NCBI GenBank assembly: GCA_019119745.1
Contig: DWWI01000102.1
Span: forward strand, 1-8,769
Direction: 5' to 3'
Source: Candidatus Mediterraneibacter gallistercoris
Lineage (GTDB): Bacteria; Bacillota_A; Clostridia; Lachnospirales; Lachnospiraceae
Length of the DNA stretch: 8,769 nucleotides
Shown here: one piece after another, positions 1 through 5,905 of the stretch
How positions within the stretch are numbered: position 1 is the first letter of the stretch
How the letters are laid out: the number at the start of each line of letters is the position of its first letter
Notes under the pieces: generated by a model
What the model saw: only the letters and a program-made list of their open reading frames with translations
Database searches by the model: none
What the model was told of the DNA's origin: nothing
Position numbers and translations under genes: made by a program

Positions 1-8
1 CTGCTCCG

Positions 9-129
9 TTCCCGATGAGCAGAGCGCCCGTTAATGAGTAAAACAGTGGCGGAAGCCACAATAAGCACGAAGTGCGGTTTTACGAATGGCGCGGCTGAAC
101 TGTTATACCGCTAGTTCAGCCATCGGGAA
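9..129. repeat. Multi-arm palindromic element (possible structured RNA or mobile repeat)
   Basis: The whole block folds on itself. The outer arms TTCCCGATG (9-17) and CATCGGGAA (121-129) are perfect complements. Inside lies a first arm built from GCGCC (24-28) with GGCGC (88-92) and GTAAAAC (38-44) with GTTTTAC (77-83). That arm encloses two mini-hairpins: GTGGC-GGAA-GCCAC (46-59) and GCAC-GAA-GTGC (65-75). The second arm is GGCTGAACT (93-101) with AGTTCAGCC (113-121), sharing one base with the outer stem. I see no convincing reading frame. This nesting of at least six stems in 121 bp is far beyond chance. It could be a noncoding RNA, read leftward from the promoter at 169-197, or a short mobile palindromic repeat. 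I do not recognise the family. Confidence 0.7.
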
Positions 130-258
130 TGAGCGAGCTAAACTGTTACAGTTCTTCCCATGGGGGATATTATACGTGATATCCCTCATGATGGCAAGGG
201 CCGCATTCCCCGGCCGCTCATATCTCTGGTAACAGTTCTGCCATCTGATATCACTCAT
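130..258. repeat. Second inverted/direct repeat block downstream of the HAD gene
   Basis: The block holds a 13-bp palindrome (141-153, AACTGT-T-ACAGTT). A 12-bp dyad (159-170 with 179-190, 11 of 12 complementary) is centred on a leftward -10 box. A nested hairpin follows, with GATGGCA (190-196) and TGCCATC (239-245) outside and GGCCG (199-203) and CGGCC (211-215) inside. TGATATCcCTCAT (177-189) recurs as TGATATCaCTCAT (246-258), the second copy covering the stop codon of the HAD gene. The 8-mer AACTGTTA occurs at 98-105 and 141-148, and in reverse at 230-237, linking this block to the palindrome at 9-129. The hairpins could protect or end the HAD transcript, but no U-tract follows them, so I do not call a classical terminator. 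Confidence 0.6.
169..197 (-). promoter_or_regulatory. Near-consensus sigma-A promoter reading left into the palindrome
   Basis: On the minus strand TTGCCA (197-192, 5 of 6 to consensus) is followed after exactly 17 bp by TATAAT (174-169, 6 of 6). Transcription would start near 162 and run through the palindrome at 9-129 and out of the window. The -10 box lies in the centre of a 12-bp dyad (159-190), which could be an operator or an RNA/DNA hairpin. No reading frame with a ribosome binding site follows in the window. Confidence 0.5.
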
Positions 259-1132
259 TTTCCGTCCTCTGGTGCTTCAGCAGTTCGTCTATCGCATACG
301 CCACGCCGAACTCTGTGTTGGACTTCGTAATATACTTTGCCGCACTTTTCACCTCGGAATCGGCATTTGCCATGGCCACCGTTGCTCCGAAATTCATCTC
401 TATCATAGAGAGATCATTCAGGCTGTCGCCCAGCACCATCACTTCATCCATTGTGTACCCGAGCGACTCAATGTACTCTTTTAGCACTGGCCCTTTCTGC
501 GCTTTGACGTCCGTTATTTCCAGATTCGTTGGGAAAGAGGACGCCACCGCAATATCCTTATTTTTCTCCAAACGCATCTTCAGCTCGTCCAGCATTTCTT
601 TGTCCTCGGAATAAAGGAATAATTTATAAACCGGGACTTTCGCAGCTTCCAGTTCATCCATATCAGCAACCGTTTTCGTAGATTTTATAATGCGCTGATA
701 CGTCTCTGTCCGAACCAGCTCCTCACGCGGCAGATTCGAGAAAAAGAGATGCATCTGAAGCATCAGACTCTCCTCTATCTCCTCTGGAGTTCCAATCTTA
801 TAGTCATCCCCGTCTGTACAGAATGTCACAGACAAGGGGTAATTTTTTACCTCTTTATAGATTTCCCGGCACAGTTCCATACTGATCGGATTTACCGCAA
901 CGACCTGTTGCTGCGGATTTCTCACCTCCGCTCCACTGCCTACGATATAATCGCATACAAGCCCTGAATCTTTCAGCTCAGCCATCGCTCCCGGAAAATT
1001 TCTTCCTGTTGCTATCATAAAACGGATTCCGGCATCACACGCTCTGTTCACCGCCGCCAGCGTCTCCGGCGCTGGCTTGTGATCGTCTCCCAGAAGTGTG
1101 CCGTCCATATCACTCGCTATCACTTTGATCAT
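251..1132 (-). CDS. Cof-type HAD-superfamily IIB phosphatase
   Basis: A 293-residue protein with all four HAD motifs in order. Motif I is DMDGT (residues 8-12), with D8 the nucleophile and D10 the general acid/base. Motif II is ATGR (41-44, T42), motif III is a lysine in AQKGP (K213), and motif IV is GDSLND (235-240) for Mg2+ binding. The large insert between motifs II and III is the C2B cap that selects the substrate. Length and layout fit the Cof/YidA group, cytosolic phosphatases acting on sugar phosphates, FMN or similar small molecules; the actual substrate cannot be read from sequence. The start is set by AAAGGAG just upstream. The gene begins 21 bp after the stop of the Rpn gene on the same strand, so the two are probably co-transcribed. 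Its stop codon lies inside a repeat (246-258). Confidence 0.93.
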   Translation of the reverse strand: MIKVIASDMDGTLLGDDHKPAPETLAAVNRACDAGIRFMIATGRNFPGAMAELKDSGLVCDYIVGSGAEVRNPQQQVVAVNPISMELCREIYKEVKNYPLSVTFCTDGDDYKIGTPEEIEESLMLQMHLFFSNLPREELVRTETYQRIIKSTKTVADMDELEAAKVPVYKLFLYSEDKEMLDELKMRLEKNKDIAVASSFPTNLEITDVKAQKGPVLKEYIESLGYTMDEVMVLGDSLNDLSMIEMNFGATVAMANADSEVKSAAKYITKSNTEFGVAYAIDELLKHQRTENE

Positions 1133-1153
1133 GATGTCTCTCCTTTGTTGTGT

Positions 1154-1444
1154 TTATACTCCATACTGAACCATCAGCTCTTCGCACAGTGCAGGATTAT
1201 CCTGTATCTGCTCAAGAAGATCATACTTCCTTTCCCGGACCAGGATACGATTTAACTCAAGAAGGCGCTCCTGATCCCGGATCGTCTCCTGCTGCCGGCG
1301 CATTTGACTGTCCTGCTCCTCGATTTGCCCCTGCTGCCGGCGCATTCTGTCTTCCTGCTCCTTTATCCGTTTTTCCTGCTGTTCTAATTCTTTCCGGACG
1401 AGTCTATCATATTGTTTCTCTGTACATGATAATACCATATTCAT
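1154..1444 (-). CDS. Possible internal-start product: C-terminal domain of the Rpn protein (RpnS-like)
   Basis: Within the Rpn gene, codon Met236 (1444-1442) is preceded by AAAGGG (1458-1453) at an 8-base spacing, a good Shine-Dalgarno site. Translation from here would make a 96-residue protein in the same frame: a short helix, the coiled coil with the MRRQQ repeats, and the tail, without the nuclease domain. In E. coli rpn genes, such in-frame C-terminal products (RpnS) have been reported to bind and block the full-length nuclease. The position at the end of the nuclease domain and the coiled-coil content fit that model. Use of the start is inferred only from the site and spacing. Confidence 0.4.
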   Translation of the reverse strand: MNMVLSCTEKQYDRLVRKELEQQEKRIKEQEDRMRRQQGQIEEQDSQMRRQQETIRDQERLLELNRILVRERKYDLLEQIQDNPALCEELMVQYGV

Positions 1445-2149
1445 AATCGCCGCCCTTTCTTTGATCAGTATATCCCGCAGTACTCCCTTTTCGATACAGA
1501 TATCAATCGCATCGTCTACTGCCTGCCTTTGATCGCCACCTTCTTCCAGCGCCTTGCGCACCTCTGCCACAAATACGGAATACTCTTCAAGCCGTCTGCA
1601 TTTCTCCATCAATTCATAATTATGCCCGTAATTGATATTCAGCATTGTTGCACAGCACTCCAGACATGATTCTTCGGGCGCCCCCTCTTCTGCAAACGCA
1701 TCCGTCAGTCTGAGGAGCTTCTGGTCCGGCTCATCCCTCGATCCGTTATAAAATACGATAAATTTAGGGCTGGGCAGATGTTTTAACACCGGACTGAACA
1801 CATTGATCTCACAGTCGTCGATGTAATTCTGGTACAGCCTTGCGAGATACATCAGCCCTCTTATTGGCATATTCGGATTGTAAGAGCTCTGATGTTCGTA
1901 CAGATTCATCGTACCGCCAAGCAGAAAAGAAACGTCATTTTTTATCGAGATATAAATCACATCTTCCAATGTTGTGACGGTCAGTTCTTCTTCATCTGTA
2001 TACTGCGTGCCATTCAGAGCATTGTAGAGATCCAGCAGATCTTTTCTGTCCGAAAATATCTTTCGGAACAGGGAATCTTTATACTTGCGGTTAACTCTGT
2101 GTTCATACTGCCTTTTCGCATTTCTCTTTTTCAGTTTTCTGATGTTCAT
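1154..2149 (-). CDS. Rpn-family recombination-promoting nuclease / PD-(D/E)XK putative transposase
   Basis: A 331-residue protein. After a basic N-terminus (residues 1-30), the PD-(D/E)XK nuclease fold spans about 22-180. The family motif is clear: KYKDSLFRKIF (22-32), D72 in KNDVSF, and E85-x-Q87 in YEHQSS, the E-x-Q form usual in this family. Residues 252-305 are a Gln/Glu/Arg-rich coiled coil containing a repeated MRRQQ unit, followed by a short helical tail. Rpn proteins in E. coli are DNA endonucleases, first named for promoting RecA-independent recombination and later linked to toxicity and phage defence. The start is set by AAGGAGGA five bases before the ATG. A promoter lies at 2309-2337. 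The HAD gene follows 21 bp downstream. The active-site set looks complete, so I expect an active nuclease. Confidence 0.88.
   Translation of the reverse strand: MNIRKLKKRNAKRQYEHRVNRKYKDSLFRKIFSDRKDLLDLYNALNGTQYTDEEELTVTTLEDVIYISIKNDVSFLLGGTMNLYEHQSSYNPNMPIRGLMYLARLYQNYIDDCEINVFSPVLKHLPSPKFIVFYNGSRDEPDQKLLRLTDAFAEEGAPEESCLECCATMLNINYGHNYELMEKCRRLEEYSVFVAEVRKALEEGGDQRQAVDDAIDICIEKGVLRDILIKERAAIMNMVLSCTEKQYDRLVRKELEQQEKRIKEQEDRMRRQQGQIEEQDSQMRRQQETIRDQERLLELNRILVRERKYDLLEQIQDNPALCEELMVQYGV
1288..1346 (-). repeat. 42-bp in-frame repeat in the Rpn coiled coil
   Basis: The 17-bp string CCTGCTGCCGGCGCATT occurs exactly at 1288-1304 and again at 1330-1346. The 42-bp period equals 14 codons, or two heptads of a coiled coil, and encodes the repeated MRRQQ unit. 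Weaker similarity continues toward 1380. Such a repeat can gain or lose units by slippage without breaking the frame. Confidence 0.8.
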
Positions 2150-2291
2150 TTTTCCTCCTTATTATAAATTCTTTCGTGTGTTCCTGCAACCACTGATATC
2201 CCTGCTGAAAACCGGCTGAATAAGCCTCCTGAAAAAAATAGAATCCCTCAATTCCATCACGCCTGCAAAAGATCCTGCCCGGAGCGGGCAC
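2103..2291 (-). CDS. Doubtful 62-codon frame overlapping the Rpn start
   Basis: This frame begins at a GTG with no visible ribosome binding site, only about 11 bases from the predicted start of transcription, and runs 47 bases into the Rpn gene in another frame. The middle stretch (GFYFFQEAYSAGFQQGYQW and onward) has a protein-like mix of aromatic and charged residues. It could be a remnant of a longer gene or a leader peptide for Rpn. The GTG lies in a small hairpin (GCCCG-GAG-CGGGC, 2277-2289). I find no motif. More likely than not it is not translated. Confidence 0.2.
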   Translation of the reverse strand: MPAPGRIFCRRDGIEGFYFFQEAYSAGFQQGYQWLQEHTKEFIIRRKNEHQKTEKEKCEKAV

Positions 2292-2308
2292 TGCAGGTAA
2301 GTAATCCT

Positions 2309-2337
2309 ATTATATAAAGGTGCAGAAAATGATACAA
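2309..2337 (-). promoter_or_regulatory. Promoter for the Rpn-HAD operon
   Basis: On the minus strand a perfect TATAAT (2314-2309) follows TTGTAT (2337-2332) after 17 bp. Only three of six -35 bases match consensus. Transcription would start near 2302, leaving a leader of about 150 bases before the Rpn ATG. Confidence 0.5.
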
Positions 2338-2363
2338 GATGTAATACTGCACAAAATAATACA
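2321..2363. promoter_or_regulatory. 16-bp direct repeat between divergent promoters (operator candidate)
   Basis: TGCAgAAAATgATACA (2321-2336) and TGCAcAAAATaATACA (2348-2363) match at 14 of 16 positions and lie 27 bp apart. The first covers the -35 region of the leftward Rpn promoter, and the second covers the -35 region of the rightward ATPase promoter. GTGCAG (2320-2325) and CTGCAC (2347-2352) also form an inverted pair. One regulator bound here could control both operons. No regulator gene is in the window. Confidence 0.45.
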
Positions 2364-2371
2364 GGGAATTA

Positions 2372-2380
2372 TGGTATAAT
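2372..2380 (+). promoter_or_regulatory. Extended -10 promoter for the MoxR-VWA operon
   Basis: TGG-TATAAT (TGn at 2372-2374, TATAAT at 2375-2380) is a perfect extended -10 element. The -35 region at 2352-2357 is poor, which extended -10 promoters tolerate. Transcription would begin near 2387, about 83 bases before the ATPase start codon. Confidence 0.55.
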
Positions 2381-2399
2381 GATCGCGAAGAACGTGATC

Positions 2400-2440
2400 C
2401 GAAGCGATTACATCGCTTCGCCCTGTTACACAGGGTTTAT
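2400..2440 (+). promoter_or_regulatory. Two abutting hairpins with identical TAC loops in the MoxR leader
   Basis: CGAAGCGAT-TAC-ATCGCTTCG (2400-2420) is a perfect 9-bp hairpin. CCCTGT-TAC-ACAGGG (2421-2435) is a perfect 6-bp hairpin directly next to it, followed only by TTTAT. GCGAAG just upstream (2385-2390) can pair with CTTCGC (2416-2421), so an alternative fold that breaks the first hairpin is possible. These lie in the predicted leader of the ATPase gene and could stabilise the RNA or attenuate transcription. Confidence 0.5.
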
Positions 2441-2469
2441 ACCGATAATCCAGATCAGAGGTAAGAACT

Positions 2470-3375
2470 ATGCTTGATTTTTTAAGAGAAGAACACGTCG
2501 ATGAACATATCATAAAGGGGATCGAGGACTTCTGGCGGGAGCACCCGTCTCCAGAGAGAGCCCTGAGCGCCCGCCCGCGTTATGTATATTATGGGAAGGA
2601 AGTATGGGAGCAGGCGGCCGAGGCGCTTCTCTGCGGAGAGAATCTTCTGCTGGCAGGTTCTAAGGCGACAGGCAAGAATGTCCTCGCTGAGAATCTCGCC
2701 GCTCTCTTCGGGCGCCCCTCTTACAATGTATCATTTCATATCAATATGGACGCGTCGTATATGATCGGAACCGATACGTTCCGGGACGGGCAGGTCGTAT
2801 TCCGCCCCGGCCCGATCTGTCAGTGCGCGGTTCAGGGCGGTTTCTGCATACTGGACGAGATCAATATGGCGCGCAATGAAGCCCTGGCGGTCCTTCACTC
2901 GGTCCTTGACTTCCGCCGTGTGATCAATGTGCCCGGCTACGACACAATCCGGGTGCATGACGCGGCGCGTTTTATCGCGACAATGAATTACGGCTATGCC
3001 GGCACACGCGAATTAAATGAAGCCCTTGCCTCCCGTTTTATGGTGATCCATATGCCGGAGATCACACAGGAAAATCTGGAGAAACTGCTCCGGCGTGAAT
3101 TCCCGGATATGAACCGGCAGTTCACCGGACAATTCTCCGGGCTGTTTGCCGATATCGACAGGAAATGCCGGAACGGAGAGCTGACGTCGAAAGTTCTTGA
3201 TCTGAGGGGTCTGCTGGACGCTATCCGCCTGATCCGCGCCGGTCTTCCGCCGCGTTCAGCGCTCGACATGGGAATCACCAATAAGACCTTTGACGACTAC
3301 GAGCAGTCACTTGTCCGCGACATCATCTCCTCAAGGATATCCCCGAAAGCGGACAGAAACACTATATTTCACTGA
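2470..3375 (+). CDS. MoxR-type AAA+ ATPase (NorQ/CbbQ-like)
   Basis: A 301-residue cytosolic ATPase. The P-loop is GSKATGKN (residues 63-70), Walker B is FCILDE (125-130), and sensor 1 is N173 in ATMNYGYAGTREL. An arginine finger is at R189 in ASRF, and a helical lid fills the C-terminal third. Residues 93-125 carry the MoxR-type insert before Walker B. The P-loop ends in Asn where Ser or Thr normally binds Mg2+. The start is supported by AGAGG upstream. The VWA gene follows 82 bp downstream, giving the classic MoxR-VWA pair in which the ATPase remodels a target protein with the VWA partner as adaptor. Known pairs activate nitric oxide reductase (NorQ/NorD) or Rubisco (CbbQ/CbbO); neither target is here, so the substrate is unknown. 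Confidence 0.88.
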   Translation: MLDFLREEHVDEHIIKGIEDFWREHPSPERALSARPRYVYYGKEVWEQAAEALLCGENLLLAGSKATGKNVLAENLAALFGRPSYNVSFHINMDASYMIGTDTFRDGQVVFRPGPICQCAVQGGFCILDEINMARNEALAVLHSVLDFRRVINVPGYDTIRVHDAARFIATMNYGYAGTRELNEALASRFMVIHMPEITQENLEKLLRREFPDMNRQFTGQFSGLFADIDRKCRNGELTSKVLDLRGLLDAIRLIRAGLPPRSALDMGITNKTFDDYEQSLVRDIISSRISPKADRNTIFH

Positions 3376-3457
3376 TATTCTTCCGTCCGGCATACCGGAA
3401 AGCAGAGAGGGAAACTCAGAGGGAAAAACGGAAAACACAGAAGGAGCCAGGATCAGT

Positions 3458-5245
3458 ATGAGCAGCACAGACTACGGCATCCCCGCACGGAGGCGGGCTT
3501 TAAACATCATATGGACAGCAGCCGGCGAATATGGATTTGAGCCCGCATTTATGGCGTTTACGCAGGACGGGCAGCCGGATCTCTACATGGATTCCATCAT
3601 AGGGTACGTACGGAAATGGTATGACCGCGAAACCATGCAGAAACTCTTTGACACGACCGGCTCTTCACTGATGAGGGAGACCTTTGACGGCATCCTCTGG
3701 ATCGGTCTGGAGAACTGCGCCTTCGAGCGTGAAGTCAGGGAACGTCCTGTTCTCTCCGAACTGCGTCATACCTGCGCCGAAATGTTCTTTGAGCAGCAGT
3801 TCACCAAGTCCCGCCAGCAGTGGATGGCACAGAACAGTCTTGTCTACGCCCTCCAGTCCGCAAGATGGAATACAGTCCTCGGGAAAGAACCCGGTCTTGT
3901 AAATCCGTGGGAAAAAAATCTTTTTCAGGAACTGGCATTCAGCGGGGACTGGGACGCACGGCAGATTGCAGACCATGCATACTCCGTCCTGCACCGGTAT
4001 TTTCGTTTCAGCCCCGGGCGGGCAGAGCATTCTCTTCTGCTTCTTTTGAAAAACAGGCTTTTCTCATTTTCCGCCCGTATCCTTCCCTCCCGCATGATGC
4101 GGGCAGAAGATCTTACCTTTTCCCGGGACGGCTCAGGAAATGGTATCATCACGGCACGTAAGTCCAGGAATGCAGGGCTGCTCACGGCAGCAGAAGAAGA
4201 AAACAACCGTATTTATATCCAAAACTGCTTCGGGCTGCCGCTGTATAACACGGAAGAAAGCAGCCAGATTGAACAGCTTCTTTGCTCAGGCGGACATCAG
4301 GGCTGTCATATCTACTTTACAAACGGACGTCGCCAGGCAGAAGAAAGCATCGATGTACAGACCGGAAAAGAGCCAAAAAATCCTGCCAGTGACGGACAGA
4401 TCCGCGAAACCATCCGCGGAGCGCAGGCCCAGGCAGATCGGAACCGGACGCACTATAAAGAAAGACTGCATTTCTATGAAAACTGCATTGCCCGTCTGTC
4501 ACAGCAGATCCGCAACGCACTGTTAGTATATCCGCAGCCATCGAGAGTGGCGGGACGGAACGGCCGGATCGCGCCGGAGAAGATCTGGCGTGCCGTTTAT
4601 CTTAATGATGAGAGAATATTCACCGAGAAATTTGAAGAAGAGCAGCCGGATTTTTCTGTAGATCTGATGCTGGATGCCTCCGCATCAAGACTGCAGAGCC
4701 AGGAGACGATCGCAGCCCAGGCGTATGTGATCGCGCGCAGCCTGCACCTCTGCCGGATCCCTGTGCAGGTCACTTCTTTCTTAAGCCTCAGAGGTTATAC
4801 TGTCATCCGCCGGTTCTGCGGTTATGATGAAATGGATAAAGACGGACGGATCTTCAACTATTTTGCCGCCGGATGGAACCGCGACGGACTGGCCTTAAGA
4901 GGCGCAGGGCATCTGATGCAGGACTCTCCCGCAAAGAACAGGCTGCTCATTATCCTGACGGACGCCAGCCCGAATGACGACCGGAAAATCCCGTCTGACC
5001 GTGCAGGAGGACATCCTTTAAGCCGGGACTACTCCGGCGAGGCAGGAATCAGGGACACGTCATCTGAAGTGCGCGCCTTAAAGAAATCCGGCGTACAGGT
5101 CATGGCCGTCTTAAACGGAGAAGACGGCAGTTCAGAAGCCGCGCGCAGGATTTATGGTGATGACTTTGTACGTATCGAAAATATACGCCGTCTGTCGGAC
5201 GCTGTGGGAACTCTTCTTCAGAAAAAGATTGAAAGATTCTTTTGA
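3458..5245 (+). CDS. VWA (MIDAS) domain protein, NorD/CobT-like partner of the MoxR ATPase
   Basis: A 595-residue protein from the ATG at 3458, chosen because AGAAGGAG lies upstream. The frame is open back to 3290 inside the ATPase gene, but those 56 residues are low in complexity and lack a ribosome site. Residues 1-390 are a mostly helical region I cannot place in a family. The C-terminal von Willebrand A domain spans about 395-590, with the MIDAS motif DASAS (406-410) and the later metal-binding loop LTDASPND (500-507). I could not identify the middle MIDAS threonine with confidence. There is no signal peptide or membrane helix, so it is cytosolic. In NorD and CbbO the VWA protein links the AAA+ ring to the enzyme being activated. 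A short hairpin (3386-3399) lies in the 82-bp gap before it. A new promoter overlaps the stop codon. Confidence 0.82.
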   Translation: MSSTDYGIPARRRALNIIWTAAGEYGFEPAFMAFTQDGQPDLYMDSIIGYVRKWYDRETMQKLFDTTGSSLMRETFDGILWIGLENCAFEREVRERPVLSELRHTCAEMFFEQQFTKSRQQWMAQNSLVYALQSARWNTVLGKEPGLVNPWEKNLFQELAFSGDWDARQIADHAYSVLHRYFRFSPGRAEHSLLLLLKNRLFSFSARILPSRMMRAEDLTFSRDGSGNGIITARKSRNAGLLTAAEEENNRIYIQNCFGLPLYNTEESSQIEQLLCSGGHQGCHIYFTNGRRQAEESIDVQTGKEPKNPASDGQIRETIRGAQAQADRNRTHYKERLHFYENCIARLSQQIRNALLVYPQPSRVAGRNGRIAPEKIWRAVYLNDERIFTEKFEEEQPDFSVDLMLDASASRLQSQETIAAQAYVIARSLHLCRIPVQVTSFLSLRGYTVIRRFCGYDEMDKDGRIFNYFAAGWNRDGLALRGAGHLMQDSPAKNRLLIILTDASPNDDRKIPSDRAGGHPLSRDYSGEAGIRDTSSEVRALKKSGVQVMAVLNGEDGSSEAARRIYGDDFVRIENIRRLSDAVGTLLQKKIERFF

Positions 5246-5270
5246 AAATTTGTCGAATTTATGATAATAT
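5242..5270 (+). promoter_or_regulatory. Promoter overlapping the VWA stop codon
   Basis: TTGAAA (5242-5247) is followed after 17 bp by TAATAT (5265-5270), which is preceded by TGA (5262-5264) and so makes an extended -10. The -35 box contains the TGA stop of the VWA gene. The start of transcription would be near 5277, giving a leader of about 155 bases before the DUF2798 gene. Its first bases form a hairpin (GTCAGG 5279-5284 with CCTGAC 5291-5296). Confidence 0.55.
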
Positions 5271-5334
5271 ACTTACCTGTCAGGACATTCCCTGACGGTT
5301 TACATTAGAAAACATAAAATGAATTTGCGAACAA

Positions 5335-5395
5335 GCAACGAGCAGTATCAGAAACGTAAGTCCAGTTGTCTGATACCGTTCGTTGCTTTTATTTT
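5335..5395 (+). terminator. Strong terminator/attenuator hairpin before the DUF2798 gene
   Basis: An 18-base arm at 5335-5352 pairs with 5369-5386 with one G-U pair and a single mismatch, and TTTTATTTT (5387-5395) follows. This is a clear intrinsic terminator fold. It ends 36 bases before the next start codon. It could end the ATPase-VWA transcript, and it would also end the RNA started at the promoter at 5242-5270. So it is either an attenuator for the membrane-protein gene or the 3' end of a small RNA of about 115 bases. Confidence 0.8.
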
Positions 5396-5431
5396 GCCGC
5401 AAAATCAGGATTATTACGAGGAGGAATCACA

Positions 5432-5905
5432 ATGCCACAGACAAAATTTCAGGATCTTACATTTACCTGTATCATGGTACTCATCTTTGTGTATGTCATG
5501 ACATTCTACAACGCGGGACTGGAAAGCGGCGTCACATTCGCCACTTTCAGCTACGCCCTGACCCATATGTGGGTCGAGGTGATCGGAGCTTTCATCGCAC
5601 AGCGCTACATAGCCGCCCCGATCGTAAAACGGCTCGTCCGCCGGGTATTTACACCGGGTGAGGACAAGCCGGTCTTTATCATTCTCGCCACTGCCGGATT
5701 CACGGTATCCATGATGGCGCCCATGATGACACTGTATGTATCTGTTTATCATATGGGACTCTGCCCGGAACTTCTGGGGCACTGGCTGATGAAGCTGGTC
5801 CAGAACTTCCCGTTCGCACTGTGCGCCCAAGTGTTCTATGTAGGGCCGCTTGTACGTCTCATTTTCCGTACGATCTTCAAGAAACAGCTAAGGGCTACAG
5901 CTTAA
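5432..5905 (+). CDS. Small membrane protein with two DUF2798 repeats
   Basis: A 157-residue integral membrane protein. The start is set by GAGGAGG eight bases before the ATG; the frame is open further upstream but crosses the terminator hairpin. There are about four membrane helices, near residues 9-27, 36-60, 81-105 and 118-147. The two halves resemble each other: FIAQRYIAAPIVKRLVRRVF (54-73) lines up with LCAQVFYVGPLVRLIFRTIF (130-149). DUF2798 proteins are usually single two-helix units, so this is a tandem duplication. The function of the family is unknown. The gene has its own promoter and an attenuator-like leader, and its last 11 bases overlap the convergent MATE gene. Confidence 0.82.
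   Translation: MPQTKFQDLTFTCIMVLIFVYVMTFYNAGLESGVTFATFSYALTHMWVEVIGAFIAQRYIAAPIVKRLVRRVFTPGEDKPVFIILATAGFTVSMMAPMMTLYVSVYHMGLCPELLGHWLMKLVQNFPFALCAQVFYVGPLVRLIFRTIFKKQLRATA

Noticed and set aside
2310..2513. 67-codon minus-strand frame in the divergent control region
   Set aside because: It lies across promoters and hairpins and enters the ATPase gene antisense; Cys/Ile/Ser-rich composition looks random.
3290..3457. Upstream extension of the VWA frame into the ATPase gene
   Set aside because: These 56 codons are low-complexity, lack a ribosome site and overlap the ATPase by 86 bp; the ATG at 3458 has AGAAGGAG upstream.
5366..5431. Upstream extension of the DUF2798 frame
   Set aside because: It begins within the terminator hairpin; the ATG at 5432 has a strong GAGGAGG site and starts the family-like sequence.
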